Positions 44,290 to 53,760 of a stretch of DNA of 64,000 nucleotides are shown here, piece after piece. The notes below the pieces were generated by a model. That model worked only from the letters and a program-made list of their open reading frames with translations. It was not told the DNA's origin and made no database searches. Numbering within the stretch: position 1 is the stretch's first letter; every line of letters begins with the position of its first letter. Position numbers and translations under genes: made by a program. Source of the stretch: Bedellia somnulentella (taxonomy: Eukaryota > Arthropoda > Insecta > Lepidoptera > Bedelliidae); NCBI GenBank assembly GCA_963576735.1, contig OY755173.1:19624873-19688872 (forward strand). The letters run 5' to 3'.

Positions 44290-44368
44290 CAAGCACATAC
44301 TCGTCTTAATCGAGAATCGAACCCATATCCTCCAGCGCCAGCAGCTATGTATCTAACAAGACCATTAC
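44290..44368 (-). mobile_element. tRNA-derived SINE remnant, family unknown
   Basis: Minus strand reads a B box GGGTTCGATTCTCG preceded by a plausible anticodon and D region. It does not match RepB, RepC or RepD closely. Confidence 0.4.
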
Positions 44369-44369
44369 A

Positions 44370-44610
44370 CACATACGCACTTATACTCACGGCTTTAAAC
44401 TCCTAGAAGGCGTAGCCAGAGCTTGGGAGAAGAAATTCCTCAGCAACTTGTAGAAGATGATAGGGGAAAAGATTTAAAGTAAAGGTTTTTGGTGATAGGT
44501 CTCGGGTGGAGACCCGCATCGCCCAACAATAGCTTAAAAAGTCCCAATACCCTAAGTCACATCTTACGACACCAGCGTGAAGTAATGGGTTAGTGTTATT
44601 CTAAACTGAC
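44370..44610 (-). mobile_element. RepA copy, tandem partner 1
   Basis: Diverged minus-strand copy from ACGCACTTATACTCACGGC to TATTCTAAACTGAC. Its head end is directly joined to the tail of the next copy. It contains a local duplication (GGTCTCGGGTGGAGACC). Confidence 0.8.
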
Positions 44611-44856
44611 ATACATACATATACTCACGGCTATAAATCCCTTAACGGGGTAGCCAGAGCTTTGGAATGAGAAATTCCTCAACCACTTTTGGAAGTGGAT
44701 TGGGGAAAAGATGGTAATAATAAATATTTTTGGTGACGGGTCTCCAACCACATCGCCCAAATATCACTTAAAAAGCCCCTATACCCTTAGTCGCCTCTTA
44801 CGATCACCCACGGGTAGAAATGGGGTAGAGTTATTCTAAGCCGACACTACACGGCA
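44611..44856 (-). mobile_element. RepA copy, tandem partner 2
   Basis: Complete minus-strand copy starting at CATACATACATATACTCACG with no spacer from the copy on its left. It probably inserted at the head boundary of the older one. Confidence 0.88.
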
Positions 44857-45075
44857 TCTAAACTGAGATTACACGTTTTAGAACCATTACATCCACGGTT
44901 AAAACAATAAGATGTCTCCAAAGCAGGTACCAACCCTGCGCCGGCAGATTGGCAATCGCAGTCTGATGCCCACGCAGTCGGCGACACGAGATCACATGCG
45001 CTTTATAGGGTTAACATTATTTCACTAAATTGTTTATTGCGACGAAATATTCATATTTATATTCTACATCAATAT

Positions 45076-45312
45076 GTTGTGTAGTGTCGGTTTATAATAG
45101 GACTACCCAATTTCTTACCGTGGGTGTACGTAAGAGACGATTTTGGGGTAGTCGGGGCTTTATGAGGGATTTTTGGGCGATGCGGTTGGAGACCCATCAC
45201 CAACAACCTTTATAACCTTTATCTTCTAAAAGTGGCTGAGGAATTTCTAATTTCGAAGCTCTGGCTACCCCTTCTAGAAATTTGTAGCCGTGAGTATAGT
45301 ATAGTGAGTATG
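45076..45312 (+). mobile_element. RepA copy
   Basis: TTGTGTAGTGTCGGTTTATA to GCCGTGAGTATAGTATAG. Diverged, with GACGATTTTGGGGTAG replacing the usual spacer. Confidence 0.85.
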
Positions 45313-45323
45313 TATAAGTATTT

Positions 45324-45493
45324 TGTGTTGTATCGGCTTAGAATAGCAGTACCCCGTTCGTCCCCTTGGTTGTCGTACGAAGCAACTAGAATATTGGGGC
45401 TATTTAGCTGATTTATTGGGCTATGTGCTCGGAGTCAGGCTCAGAGACTATTCTGAAGAACTTATCGGGGTTTACCGCTGTAAGTATGTATAA
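45324..45493 (+). mobile_element. RepA remnant
   Basis: GTGTTGTATCGGCTTAGAAT to CCGCTGTAAGTATG, with the central and stem regions deleted. Head-to-tail with the preceding copy. Confidence 0.7.
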
Positions 45494-45516
45494 TGTAGGT
45501 GTATATGTTAGTTCCT

Positions 45517-45640
45517 TTTTGGGTAGGCAGAGACTGTTGATAGCTACTTAGTACGTTCCTATTATATTACACGCCCTTTTATTCCATCGACTTCGGACGC
45601 CTGCTTTTTTAGGCATATATTCTCTATTTGATCTACGTGA
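45517..45640 (-). pseudogene. RepE remnant
   Basis: GGGTAGGCAGAGACTGTTGA, ACTTCGGACGCCTGC and ATTCTCTATTTGATCTACG in reverse order of the LINE end. Confidence 0.55.
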
Positions 45641-45945
45641 CAATGTTATTATTCTTTACAATTTTCATGTACATACATACATACATATACTCACGGCTAT
45701 ATTTCCCTTGAAGGGGTAACCAGAGCTAAGGAATTATAAATTCCTCAGCCACTTTTGGAAGTTGAGTGGGGAAAAGATTATAATCTCTATTTGATCTACG
45801 TGACAATGTTATTATTCTTTACAATTTTCATGTACATACAAACATACATATACTCACGGCTAAATTTCCCTTGAAGGGGTAACCAGAGCTAAGGAATTAT
45901 AAATTCCTCAGCCCCTTTTGGAAGTTGAGTGGGGAAAAGGTGGTA
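45621..45945. repeat. Recent tandem duplication, period ~163 bp
   Basis: The unit starting TCTCTATTTGATCTACGTGA at 45621 starts again at 45784. It spans a RepE end, unique sequence and the tail half of a RepA. Only a handful of differences separate the units. Confidence 0.85.
45672..45780 (-). mobile_element. RepA tail half (duplicated)
   Basis: CATACATATACTCACGGC to GTGGGGAAAAGATTA, cut at the duplication boundary. Confidence 0.85.
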
Positions 45946-46082
45946 AAAATAAAGGTTTTTGGTGATGCGTCTCCAACCGCATCGCCCAAAAATCCAATAA
46001 AAAGCCCCAATACCCTTAGTCGCCTCTTACGACACCCGTAGGTAGAAAGGGGTAGCGACATTCTAAGCCGGCACTACATGGC
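45836..46082 (-). mobile_element. RepA copy
   Basis: Complete minus-strand copy of the second variant (CCGGCACTACATGGCA). Its tail half is the second unit of the tandem duplication. Confidence 0.9.
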
Positions 46083-46084
46083 AA

Positions 46085-46529
46085 ATTTTCGTGTCTGCCT
46101 TTTAAAACATTCACCATATAATAGCCCTAGTACATACACAAATTTGGTTAGTATTAAGCCATGTAAATATTACATAAGTTTACTTCGAAGCAAGCACATG
46201 AGTAGTTCCTAGTAAACATAATGCTTGTAACGAGGCTAACTCGTTTCTGTGAAAGTCCTGTCGTAAAACACACTTCATTTATCATAACTTCTAATAGGAT
46301 TCAATTTAAATGCTGTCCAATATGACTAGCCGAACAGCATTAGTTTAGAATAGCACTGTCCTATCTCTTTCCGTAGGTATCATACGGAACTAAGTTTTAG
46401 GTGGTAGAGATATGAGTTAGGAAACACATCACCAACAATCTTTTTACTTATATATTTACGCGGTGAAGGAAACGATAGTGAAAAAATCACATGACTGAGG
46501 ATTGGTTTTTATTTACTTGTATGTTTTTT
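46085..46529. other. Spacer with a RepA trace
   Basis: TTTAGAATAGCACTGTCCTA near 46343 and TAGGAAACACATCACCAACA near 46417 look like a very worn plus-strand RepA. The rest is unrecognised. Confidence 0.4.
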
Positions 46530-46715
46530 CGTGTAGTGTCGGCTTAGAATAGCACTACCCCATTTCTTCCGGTGGGTGTATGTAAGAGGCGACTAACGGT
46601 ATTAGGGCTATTAAGGGATTTTTGGGCGATGCGGTTGGAGACCCATCACCAACAACCTTTATTTTTACCATCTTTTCCCCACTCTACTTTCCAAAAGTGG
46701 CCGAGGAACTTCTAG
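46530..46715 (+). mobile_element. RepA, left arm of a tail-to-tail palindrome
   Basis: CGTGTAGTGTCGGCTTAGAA to GAGGAACTTCTAGTTAT, where it stops within the stem. A minus-strand RepA begins at the next base. Confidence 0.88.
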
Positions 46716-46952
46716 TTATATACTCACGGCTATAAATCCCTAGATGGAGTAGCCAGAGCTAAGGAATGAGAAATTCCTCAGCCACCTTTGGAAAGTTGAG
46801 TGGGGAAAAGATGGTAAAATAAAGGTTGTTGGTGATGGGTCTCCAACCGAATCGCCCAATAATCCCTTTAAAGCCCCAATACCGTTAGTCGCCTCTTACG
46901 TACACCCACCGGAAGAAATGGGGTAGTGCTATTCTAAGCCGACACTACACAG
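46716..46952 (-). mobile_element. RepA, right arm of a tail-to-tail palindrome
   Basis: ATATACTCACGGCTATAAAT to CCGACACTACACAGC, complete apart from TATG repeats. With its neighbour it forms a ~420 bp inverted structure whose outer ends are both heads. Confidence 0.88.
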
Positions 46953-47445
46953 CTTAAACGACATCACTTAGTTAAATACGATTGGCGAATCGTTTTGTAA
47001 GTAAAATTGTGAATCAAGTGGCATTTCGACAATCGCTAAGCTATCCGTCAAATACCACTTTCGACATATTTTGGGCTCAACGGATTAGTACACCTGTCTA
47101 CCGCACTTTAAATAAATTAAGATTAATACCACCATAACGTTTCGTACTAAACTAGTTGATTGCTTCACACCTGTTAACATTATCAGAGGGATTATTGAGT
47201 TATGGAAAGATTGTGAATAACCAGTTTTTAACAGTCCAGATTAATATTTAACGTTATCTCTACTTTTAGAGTATATTTCAACATAGAAATAAATATTAAA
47301 CGTTTTGATTCCTTGAGACGATGCCACACAGCCGTGAAATTTGTAAACGTATTCGTTTTTGATCTGTCACTTTAGATACTGGAGAAGATAAAATACATTA
47401 AATAAATGAAGTAAAAAAAGTTTTCATAACTTTTCTAATTTAATA
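46953..47445. other. AT-rich spacer
   Basis: Nothing recognised. Confidence 0.45.
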
Positions 47446-47870
47446 TTAAGGGCCTCCCCGCATTTTGCAGCTATTGCGCTCACCCTTACGTCAAATTTAC
47501 TGAGAGTGACAGGGACGGAAAAAACGCGCCCGCAGTATAAATGTAGTTTATTTAGTTTTATGAATAACTATAATGTTTAAATGAAAAGTTAAATATCAAA
47601 GTTACAAATCTTAAAGTTACGCGTATATAGACACATAATCAGTTCACATGTATGTTATGCCAGTGGAGCCTATACGGTTTTTATGAAAACAAAGCATGTT
47701 CCAATTCATTAATTTTTCAACAAATTATTAAAATGTTACACATCAAATTTTAACACCATGAACTAATCACCAACATATATTTTATTCATGTCATATCAAT
47801 ATCATCAAATCAGACTTCATAGAATTTCCAAACAATCAATATCAACCTATATTTCTGGGGACGCCCTTAA
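47446..47870. mobile_element. TTAA-flanked MITE candidate
   Basis: TTAA at 47446-47449 and 47867-47870 encloses 417 bp with short inverted ends GGGCCTCCCC / GGGGACGCCC (9 of 10 match). A TTAA duplication is the mark of piggyBac elements. The terminal bases are not typical, so the class is tentative. No coding frame. Confidence 0.5.
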
Positions 47871-48016
47871 TATAGAGAAAAATAATGGTCCACGGACAGT
47901 AATTTAACTAGAGCACGTAGCAGTTGCTTATTATACAACGGCAACGTTATTCATAAAATAGTTAGAAAAAATCTAGAGAAATAAAAGACGAATGTGAGGA
48001 AAGTGAGATAAGTTTG

Positions 48017-48290
48017 TACATACATACATATACTCACACCATTAGTTCTCCTAATAGGAACAGACATCAATTGCCACTCTGTACGATCCTGGCGAACTTC
48101 TCTTACATACATCATCCTTCAGATCAATTCTCTTTTATTCTTAATAAAAAATAATGTATATTATTATTTATATACATAGCTTATAATACTTCTGACGCCT
48201 GCTCTTTGAACACACCCTCTACTTGGTCCAAATGTGTCCTCCGTGGTCATCCTCTACTAACATTACCATCAAAATTGGCACTATAAATAT
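48017..48290 (-). pseudogene. RepE: LINE end
   Basis: CATACATACATATACTCACA, CTGTACGATCCTGGCGAACT, CTTCTGACGCCTGC, GTCCTCTACTAACATTACC. It includes an unrelated ~45 bp insertion near 48145-48190. Confidence 0.7.
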
Positions 48291-48292
48291 AA

Positions 48293-48505
48293 TTTAAATC
48301 TTTTTGTTCATGAAAACCTCATGTGGGGGTTATTACTAATAAATAAAGAATAAATAAAGGAAAGAAAAACTTCGACACAGGCGGGAATCGAACCCGCGAC
48401 CTCGGGTATACGCCCCGACGCTGTGCCAATTGAGCCACCATGACAATGGCTGCCAGGGCGAAATTCTTCTATCCTTTATTTCTTTTAGACGTTTAAATAT
48501 CCTTC
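48293..48505 (-). mobile_element. RepC SINE, single arm
   Basis: Complete 3' tail at left (TTTGTTCATGAAAACCTCAT, GGGGGTTATTACTAATAAA), tRNA-like head at about 48375-48445 with B box GGTTCGATTCCCGC, then a leader on the right. That leader (GAAATTCTTCTATCCTTTAT) is itself similar to the RepC tail in the opposite sense, so even this copy has paired ends around the tRNA unit. Confidence 0.8.
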
Positions 48506-48835
48506 ACCAACTTGTTTTTCAGAACCTGCAAAATTGCGATCGTTTTCAAAAGTTCTAGCGTGAGAAGTGTGTAGCTTTTATTGGTTAATAATCGGTGATA
48601 ATGTAAGCACAAGTAAGTAAATATTACATTAGTAAGAGACCCGCGCTTGACTGGCCGTAAAGTGGAGTAGGGTCATTGGTAAGTCATGTCAAGTACCCTT
48701 CCGTCGAGCTGCTCCGAGGTGGTCCGCCATGACTCTTCAAATTCAGGCTTTATGGGAATTACTGGGTTATTCATTAACTCTTATAAGAGGAACTAAGAAT
48801 TTATGTTATAATTTGCAGGATAGTTATAAAATGAA
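48506..48835. other. Spacer
   Basis: Nothing recognised. Confidence 0.4.
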
Positions 48836-49056
48836 AAATTGTGTGTTAGTAGAGGACGGCCTCGTAAAACGTTTCTTGACCAGATAGAAAACGTTCTTAT
48901 AAAGGCGGGGGTCCTAAGTGAGAAGAATAAAAGAGCATGTATGAGAAGAATAGTGAATGTAAGGGAAGCAAGAGAAGTTTGTCAAGATCGTACTAAGTGG
49001 CGATCGATAGTCTCTGCCTACCCCAATGGGAATAATGGGCGTGAGTATAAGGAAGT
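48836..49056 (+). pseudogene. RepE: best plus-strand LINE C-terminus
   Basis: Open for 78 codons: SRGRPRKTFLDQIENVLIKA, GVLSEKNKRACMRRIVNV, REAREVCQDRTKWRSIVSAY and PNGN. The usual TAA after PNGN is changed, so the frame runs on into the tail. It starts 5'-truncated after TTGTGTGTTAGTAGAGG. TATG repeats are nearly gone. Confidence 0.8.
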
Positions 49057-49744
49057 AAGTTATAAAATGGTGTGAAAAGTTCGCTTAAATGAAAAAGTTC
49101 CGAAATTTATAAGACTTTGTATGTTTGTCATGAAACAAGGTGTGATTATAAATTTTACAAAGGAAAAGATACGTACGTGTAATGCTGTTACTAAATAAAG
49201 TGTTTTTTTAATCTTTATATTTACTCGGAAAAAACACATAAGATTAAATACACAAGTTCTAAATTTAAAAAAGTAGTAGTCTTTCTGCTCATTGCCACTG
49301 TTTACGTTATTCCAGACAAGACATGGGGTGGAGCTATTTTTAACCATATAAATAGGCATATAACTAAAAATTGTATTCTAATGTGAGGAAAGAAGTAAAA
49401 AGAGTAATAAAGAAGTTATAAATAAAATAAATACAGTCTGTCCACCCATCCGAATAACATACTACATGTAGATAAAGCTAATGATAAAAGCCTAAAGTGT
49501 ATAAATCTGTAGAGATCTTAGAAAGAGTATAATACAAATAAGGAGAGGAAATTAATCTGTTACATGCGCGCGCGCCGGATTTCCCTGTGACAATCTACGG
49601 AATAAAATAGTGGGTGAGTGGTACAAGTTACTAACTGTAAATTACTTTTATTTTTACTTTATAGTGGTTTAGAAATTTGTAGATTTTTAAATTGGTAGAG
49701 AACAATTTACTCATCTTTAAACTATCTAGGGTTGGTAGGTAAAT
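49057..49744. other. AT-rich spacer
   Basis: ATGCGCGCGCGCCGG near 49564 is the only GC-rich spot. A 99-codon antisense frame at 49060-49359 is AT-driven and not called. Confidence 0.4.
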
Positions 49745-49952
49745 AACTTCTTGTAATAAAAGATGTTATTAAAGGAAAGAAAAATTTCGACACTGGCGGG
49801 GTTCGAACCCGCGACCTTCGGGTATACGCCCCCGTCGCTCTGCCAACTGAGCTACAGTGTCAGTTTTTCTTTCCTTTAATAACATCTTTTATTTATGAGT
49901 AATAATCCCCACATGAGGAATTCATGTCAAAAAACCTTAAACTTCTTGTAAT
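49745..49952 (+). mobile_element. RepC foldback with 13 bp target duplication
   Basis: The left arm (minus) has a truncated tail and a full tRNA-like head (49788-49861). Two bases later the right arm (plus) begins inside the tail (TTTTTCTTTCCTTTAATAAC) and continues through TAATAATCCCCACATGAGG to the complete end. AACTTCTTGTAAT at 49745-49757 and 49940-49952 flanks the whole unit. The tRNA-like unit is identical to the pair at 4355 and 4514. Confidence 0.9.
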
Positions 49953-50109
49953 GTTTCAAAATTATTTACCAAGTTCTTATTGAAAAGTGTCATTTCTGTT
50001 AGTTTTTTTCGCAATCTAAATTTATACAACTGAGTAGATAATGCAAATAGTGAAATTTAGTTTATTTTATATTTTTTTAAAATCAAAAAAAAAATTGTTT
50101 TATAATTTT

Positions 50110-50199
50110 TCCCAACTTAATTTCCAAAAGTAACTAAAGAATTTTCTAATTCTTAAGTTCTGACGACCCCTTTTAGGGATTCATAGCCGTGAGTATGTA
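50110..50199 (+). mobile_element. RepA 3' half
   Basis: CAACTTAATTTCCAAAAGTA to GCCGTGAGTATGTAG. It is followed directly by an inverted 5' half. Confidence 0.75.
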
Positions 50200-50314
50200 G
50201 TTGCTGATGGGTCTCCGATCGCAACGCCCAAAAATCCCTTCAAAGCCTTAATACCGTTACTTACGTATACTCATGGGAAGAAATGGGGTAATGCTATTCT
50301 AAGCCCACATACAG
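50200..50314 (-). mobile_element. RepA 5' half, inverted
   Basis: TTGCTGATGGGTCTCCGATC to TTCTAAGCCCACATACAGC. With the adjacent 3' half it accounts for most of one element, rearranged by an inversion. Confidence 0.75.
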
Positions 50315-50762
50315 CTTATAATAAATATCAAAACTTGAGAAAATCCAGTAGTCATAATCGTATGGTTTGTACCACGCTGGCAAGGCTAGCTAGCGGAGGC
50401 AGTGCAATTATTAGCGCGACAGAGATGGATGCTCACCGGTGATGGCCTCTAGCCTCTGCCGGCTGTCTACACGTGTGATGATGGATTAACTCGCTGTCAT
50501 CATCATCATCACAATTTACACCTCGTTGTATTTGTGATTCGGAGTTTTACATGTATAAATAATGCCTGAGTAATAGGGTAAGTATCATTTCATTGCTTTG
50601 GTCAATTTTAGTCTATCACAACGCAACTCTTTTTTCATTCAAATATAATTAATATACAACGTGTAAGAGTCAAAATTTTGTCGATTACAGCATTCGCATT
50701 TCAATAGGGGCCTGCCTATCGCATAGACCCATTCGGACTTCAGGTTTATTGAGGTAATAAAA
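50315..50762. other. Spacer
   Basis: GCTAGCTAGC near 50386 and a short CATCATCATCATC run near 50498. GGGGCCTGCCTATCGC near 50707 may be RepB debris. Confidence 0.4.
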
Positions 50763-50967
50763 AAACATATACTAACGGCTATAAATCCCTTGACGGGGTA
50801 GCCAGAACTAGGGAATTAGAAATCCCTCAGCCCCCGTTGGAAATTGCATCAGTAAAAGATGGTGAAATAAAGGTTGTTAGTGATACTACAATACCGTTAG
50901 TCACCTCTTACGTACACCCACCGGAAGAAATATTAAAGAAGCTATTCTAAGCCGAAACTACACATAA
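50763..50967 (-). mobile_element. RepA copy with internal deletion
   Basis: ACATATACTAACGGCTATAA to CCGAAACTACACA, missing ~35 bases (ACCGCATCGCCC region). Confidence 0.82.
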
Positions 50968-51003
50968 TTACAAAAACACGAGTAGATTATATAGATTATA
51001 TAT

Positions 51004-51253
51004 AGCTGTGTAGTGTCGGCTTTGAATAGCACTACCCCATTTCTTCCGGTGGGTGTACGTAAGAGGCGACTAACGGTTTTGGGGCTTTTGAGGGATTTTT
51101 GGGCGATGCTGTTGGAGACCCGTCACATACAACCTTTATTCTACCATCTCTTCCCCATGCAACTTTTCAAAAATGGCTGAGGAATTTCGAATTGCACAGC
51201 TCTGGCTACCTCTTTTAGGGATTTATAGCCGTGAGTATATGTATGTATGTATG
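51004..51253 (+). mobile_element. RepA copy with 9 bp target duplication
   Basis: TAGATTATA at 50983-50991 (also 50992-51000) and 51254-51262. The right-hand duplication supplies the TA into which the mariner-like element was inserted. Confidence 0.9.
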
Positions 51254-51260
51254 TAGATTA

Positions 51261-52214
51261 TACAGGGTGGCTCATTCAAATCGGTCAGTATGGGAAAGTC
51301 TGAAACTATAAGACATACGAAGATTTGTTCTTAGGAACCATGTCACCGATTTTGATAAAAAGAAAAACTGCATTCATACATTTGAAAAAAAAACTGTACC
51401 TAGCTCGGGAATCGAACCCGGCTGTTTTGAAAAAATAAACTTACACTTTTTCTATTTTGATACCGATTGTGTAGGTCTTAAGCTGTAGATGTCTCCATAA
51501 AACATGATGTCTAAAATGAATAAAATGCATTGTTTTGACATACTTTAATTTCTCAAAGTAGGTGTTCGAAGTGACCACCGTTACAATATTCAACAAGTTC
51601 AGACATGTAAAATTGTCTCTATGACTGTTTGTACCTCTCAACTTATTAACAATAAGTTATTACATACATGCACTGTATCATGTGGTTTGCATTCCATTAT
51701 TTAAGGAAGTTTTGTTATCTACAGTAATTAAACACTAACAATCAATTGAAAAGCCCACTTAAAGTAAGTATGTAGATATTGTAGATACACAGACGTGTTA
51801 AACCTCATTTGAAAATGGAACGTCTCCGTGTGACTGGCCGAATAGCAATAAAAAGAAAGAAAACTCGAGTGTCAAATGTTTTGGCGGGAACTGAAAATCA
51901 GTACTTCGATATTATTTTTTGAGAAATTTCAGTATGTCAAAACAATGCATTTTATTCAATTTGGAAATCATGTTTTATGGAGACATTTACAGCTTAAGAT
52001 CTACACAATCGATATCAAAATAGAAAAAGTGTAAGTTTATTTTTTCAAAACAACCGGGTTCGATTCCCGAGCTGGGTACAGTTTTTTTTTCAAATGTATG
52101 AATGTAGTTTTTCTTTTTATCAAAATCGGTGACATGGTTCCTAAGAACAAGTCTTCGTATGTCTAATAGTTTCAGACTTTCCAATACTGACCGATTTGAA
52201 TGAGCCACCCTGTA
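51261..52214. mobile_element. Non-autonomous mariner-like element with ~295 bp TIRs
   Basis: TA duplications at 51261-51262 and 52213-52214. The ends are CAGGGTGGCTCATTCAAATC and its complement. The inverted repeats span 51263-51557 and ~51917-52212 with a few percent mismatch. Just inside the left repeat, the minus strand encodes ELVEYCNGGHFEHLL and a stop, a C-terminal ending I associate with Tc1/mariner-type transposases; an earlier in-frame stop shows it is dead. So this is a deletion derivative of a coding element. Each repeat contains GGGTTCGATTCCCGAGC, a consensus Pol III B box. Confidence 0.85.
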
Positions 52215-52239
52215 TACTGCAATAATTTAATGTCTATAA

Positions 52240-52310
52240 GCGAAATGGAGTAAGGGCAGCACTTGTCTTTGTGGAGCTCTTTGAACAAGGCCTTTGTCCA
52301 GCAGTAGACT
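52240..52310 (+). repeat. LINE 3'-tail motif
   Basis: GAACAAGGCCTTTGTCCAGC followed by AGTAGACTTTTATCG is a widespread insect LINE tail wording. Only the tail survives. The related minus-strand trace is at 6638-6672. Confidence 0.5.
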
Positions 52311-52862
52311 TTTATCGCTAATAACGAAGTGAAATAGTTATAGCGAATACAGAATACATATTATTATCCAATAGTAAACAGTAAAATTTTCTACAACATA
52401 AACTGGTCACCGTGGAAACTCGTACGGAACTCATAATCGCAATCCACTAATTATCATGAAAACTACAGTTAATAGCTCAAAACAGCTTTTCTTAACAGTA
52501 AGTATGTTTCCGCTATAATGTTTAAGCACTAGCAATCATATGCGCAGGCGCGTTTCCCCCGTATTTACCTTCACACTCCATATACTAGGACGGACAGCAT
52601 ATTTTCTCTATACGGTCTAATAGCTTCGGTACAGTTTGCATTGAAATGCTAATTTAATATTGATGTTTTCTTCGCAGTTTCTTTAATTGACTACAATCGG
52701 ACTTCGCGGTATCGAAGTTTTTATGTACAATTGTATATGATTAGATGTGAGTATATGCGTTGTTAGAAAACACTTCCTATAATGTTATTCTTAGAAATGT
52801 ATCTCTCTTCTTACATTTAATATATTTAGATTTAAATACATAAATAAATATATGCTTTTTGT
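52311..52862. other. Spacer with GC site
   Basis: ATGCGCAGGCGCG at 52540-52552. Otherwise AT-rich, nothing recognised. Confidence 0.4.
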
Positions 52863-53080
52863 GCTGTGTAGTGTCGGCTTAGAATACCACTACCCCATTT
52901 CTTCCGGTGGGTGTACGTAAGAGGCGGCTAACGGTATTGGGGCTTTAAAGGGATTTTTGGGCGATGCTGTTGGAGACCCATCACCAAAAACCTTTATTTT
53001 ACCATCTTTTCCCCACTCAACATTCCAAAAGTGCCTGAGGAATTTCTAATTCCTTAGGAGTATACCTATATATGTATGTA
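52863..53080 (+). mobile_element. RepA copy with 3' deletion
   Basis: Complete to AATTTCTAATTCCTTAG, then joined to GAGTATACCTATATATG. The CTGGCTACCCC hairpin is deleted. Confidence 0.87.
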
Positions 53081-53084
53081 AATG

Positions 53085-53216
53085 AATAGTATACGGAAAT
53101 ATATTACACAGACTTAGTTAGCCCCAAACTAAGTAAGACTGGTATTATGGGATACTATCTCTGATATATTTAATATTTTAAAATATAATACACATATAAA
53201 TAACATTCAAGACTAA
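53085..53216 (-). mobile_element. RepD fragment
   Basis: CAGACTTAGTTAGCCCCAAA, GGTATTATGGGATAC, ATAACATTCAAGACTAAG: the 3' half in reverse, without the tRNA head. Confidence 0.7.
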
Positions 53217-53506
53217 GTTGGTTGACCACGTAGCCCAAAAACCAATTAAAAGGCCTGAATAGTTTACCCTCGGGAACAAACGGACTAGTGGTTTTCTAAG
53301 CCGATATCTTACAGCTTTTAAATCGGTACTCGTCAGTTCCAAGTTTGGAGATATCAATGTCATATGTAGTTATTAATAAGTATTTGACTATGTTTGCCAA
53401 ATAAAGAGAGAACACGTCAACCTTCCTTTTAGAGTCAAAGGTAATTTCGACACTTGCCTTTTTGGTACTGACTTGCAGACCTGCTTTTTATTAATAGTTT
53501 TCACAG

Positions 53507-53760
53507 CCGTGTAGTGTCCGCTTAGAATAACACTACTCCATTTCTACCCGTGGGTGATCGTAAGAGGCGACTAAGGGTATAGGGGCTTATTAAGTGATTT
53601 TTGGGCGATGTGGTTGGAGACCCGTCACCAAAAACATTTATTATTACCATCTTTTCCCCAATCAATTTTCAAAAGTAGTTGAGGAATTTTTCATTCCAAA
53701 GTTCTGGCTACCTCGTTTTGGGATTTATAGCCGTGAGTATATGTATGTGTATGTATGTAT
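53507..53760 (+). mobile_element. RepA copy with 10 bp target duplication
   Basis: GTTTTCACAG at 53497-53506 and 53761-53770. It belongs to the variant with CCATTTCTACCCGTGGGTGA. Confidence 0.92.

Noticed and set aside
44925..44995. tRNA-derived SINE in reverse
   Set aside because: GGTACCAACCCTGCGCC could be a damaged B box, but A box and acceptor pairing are not convincing.
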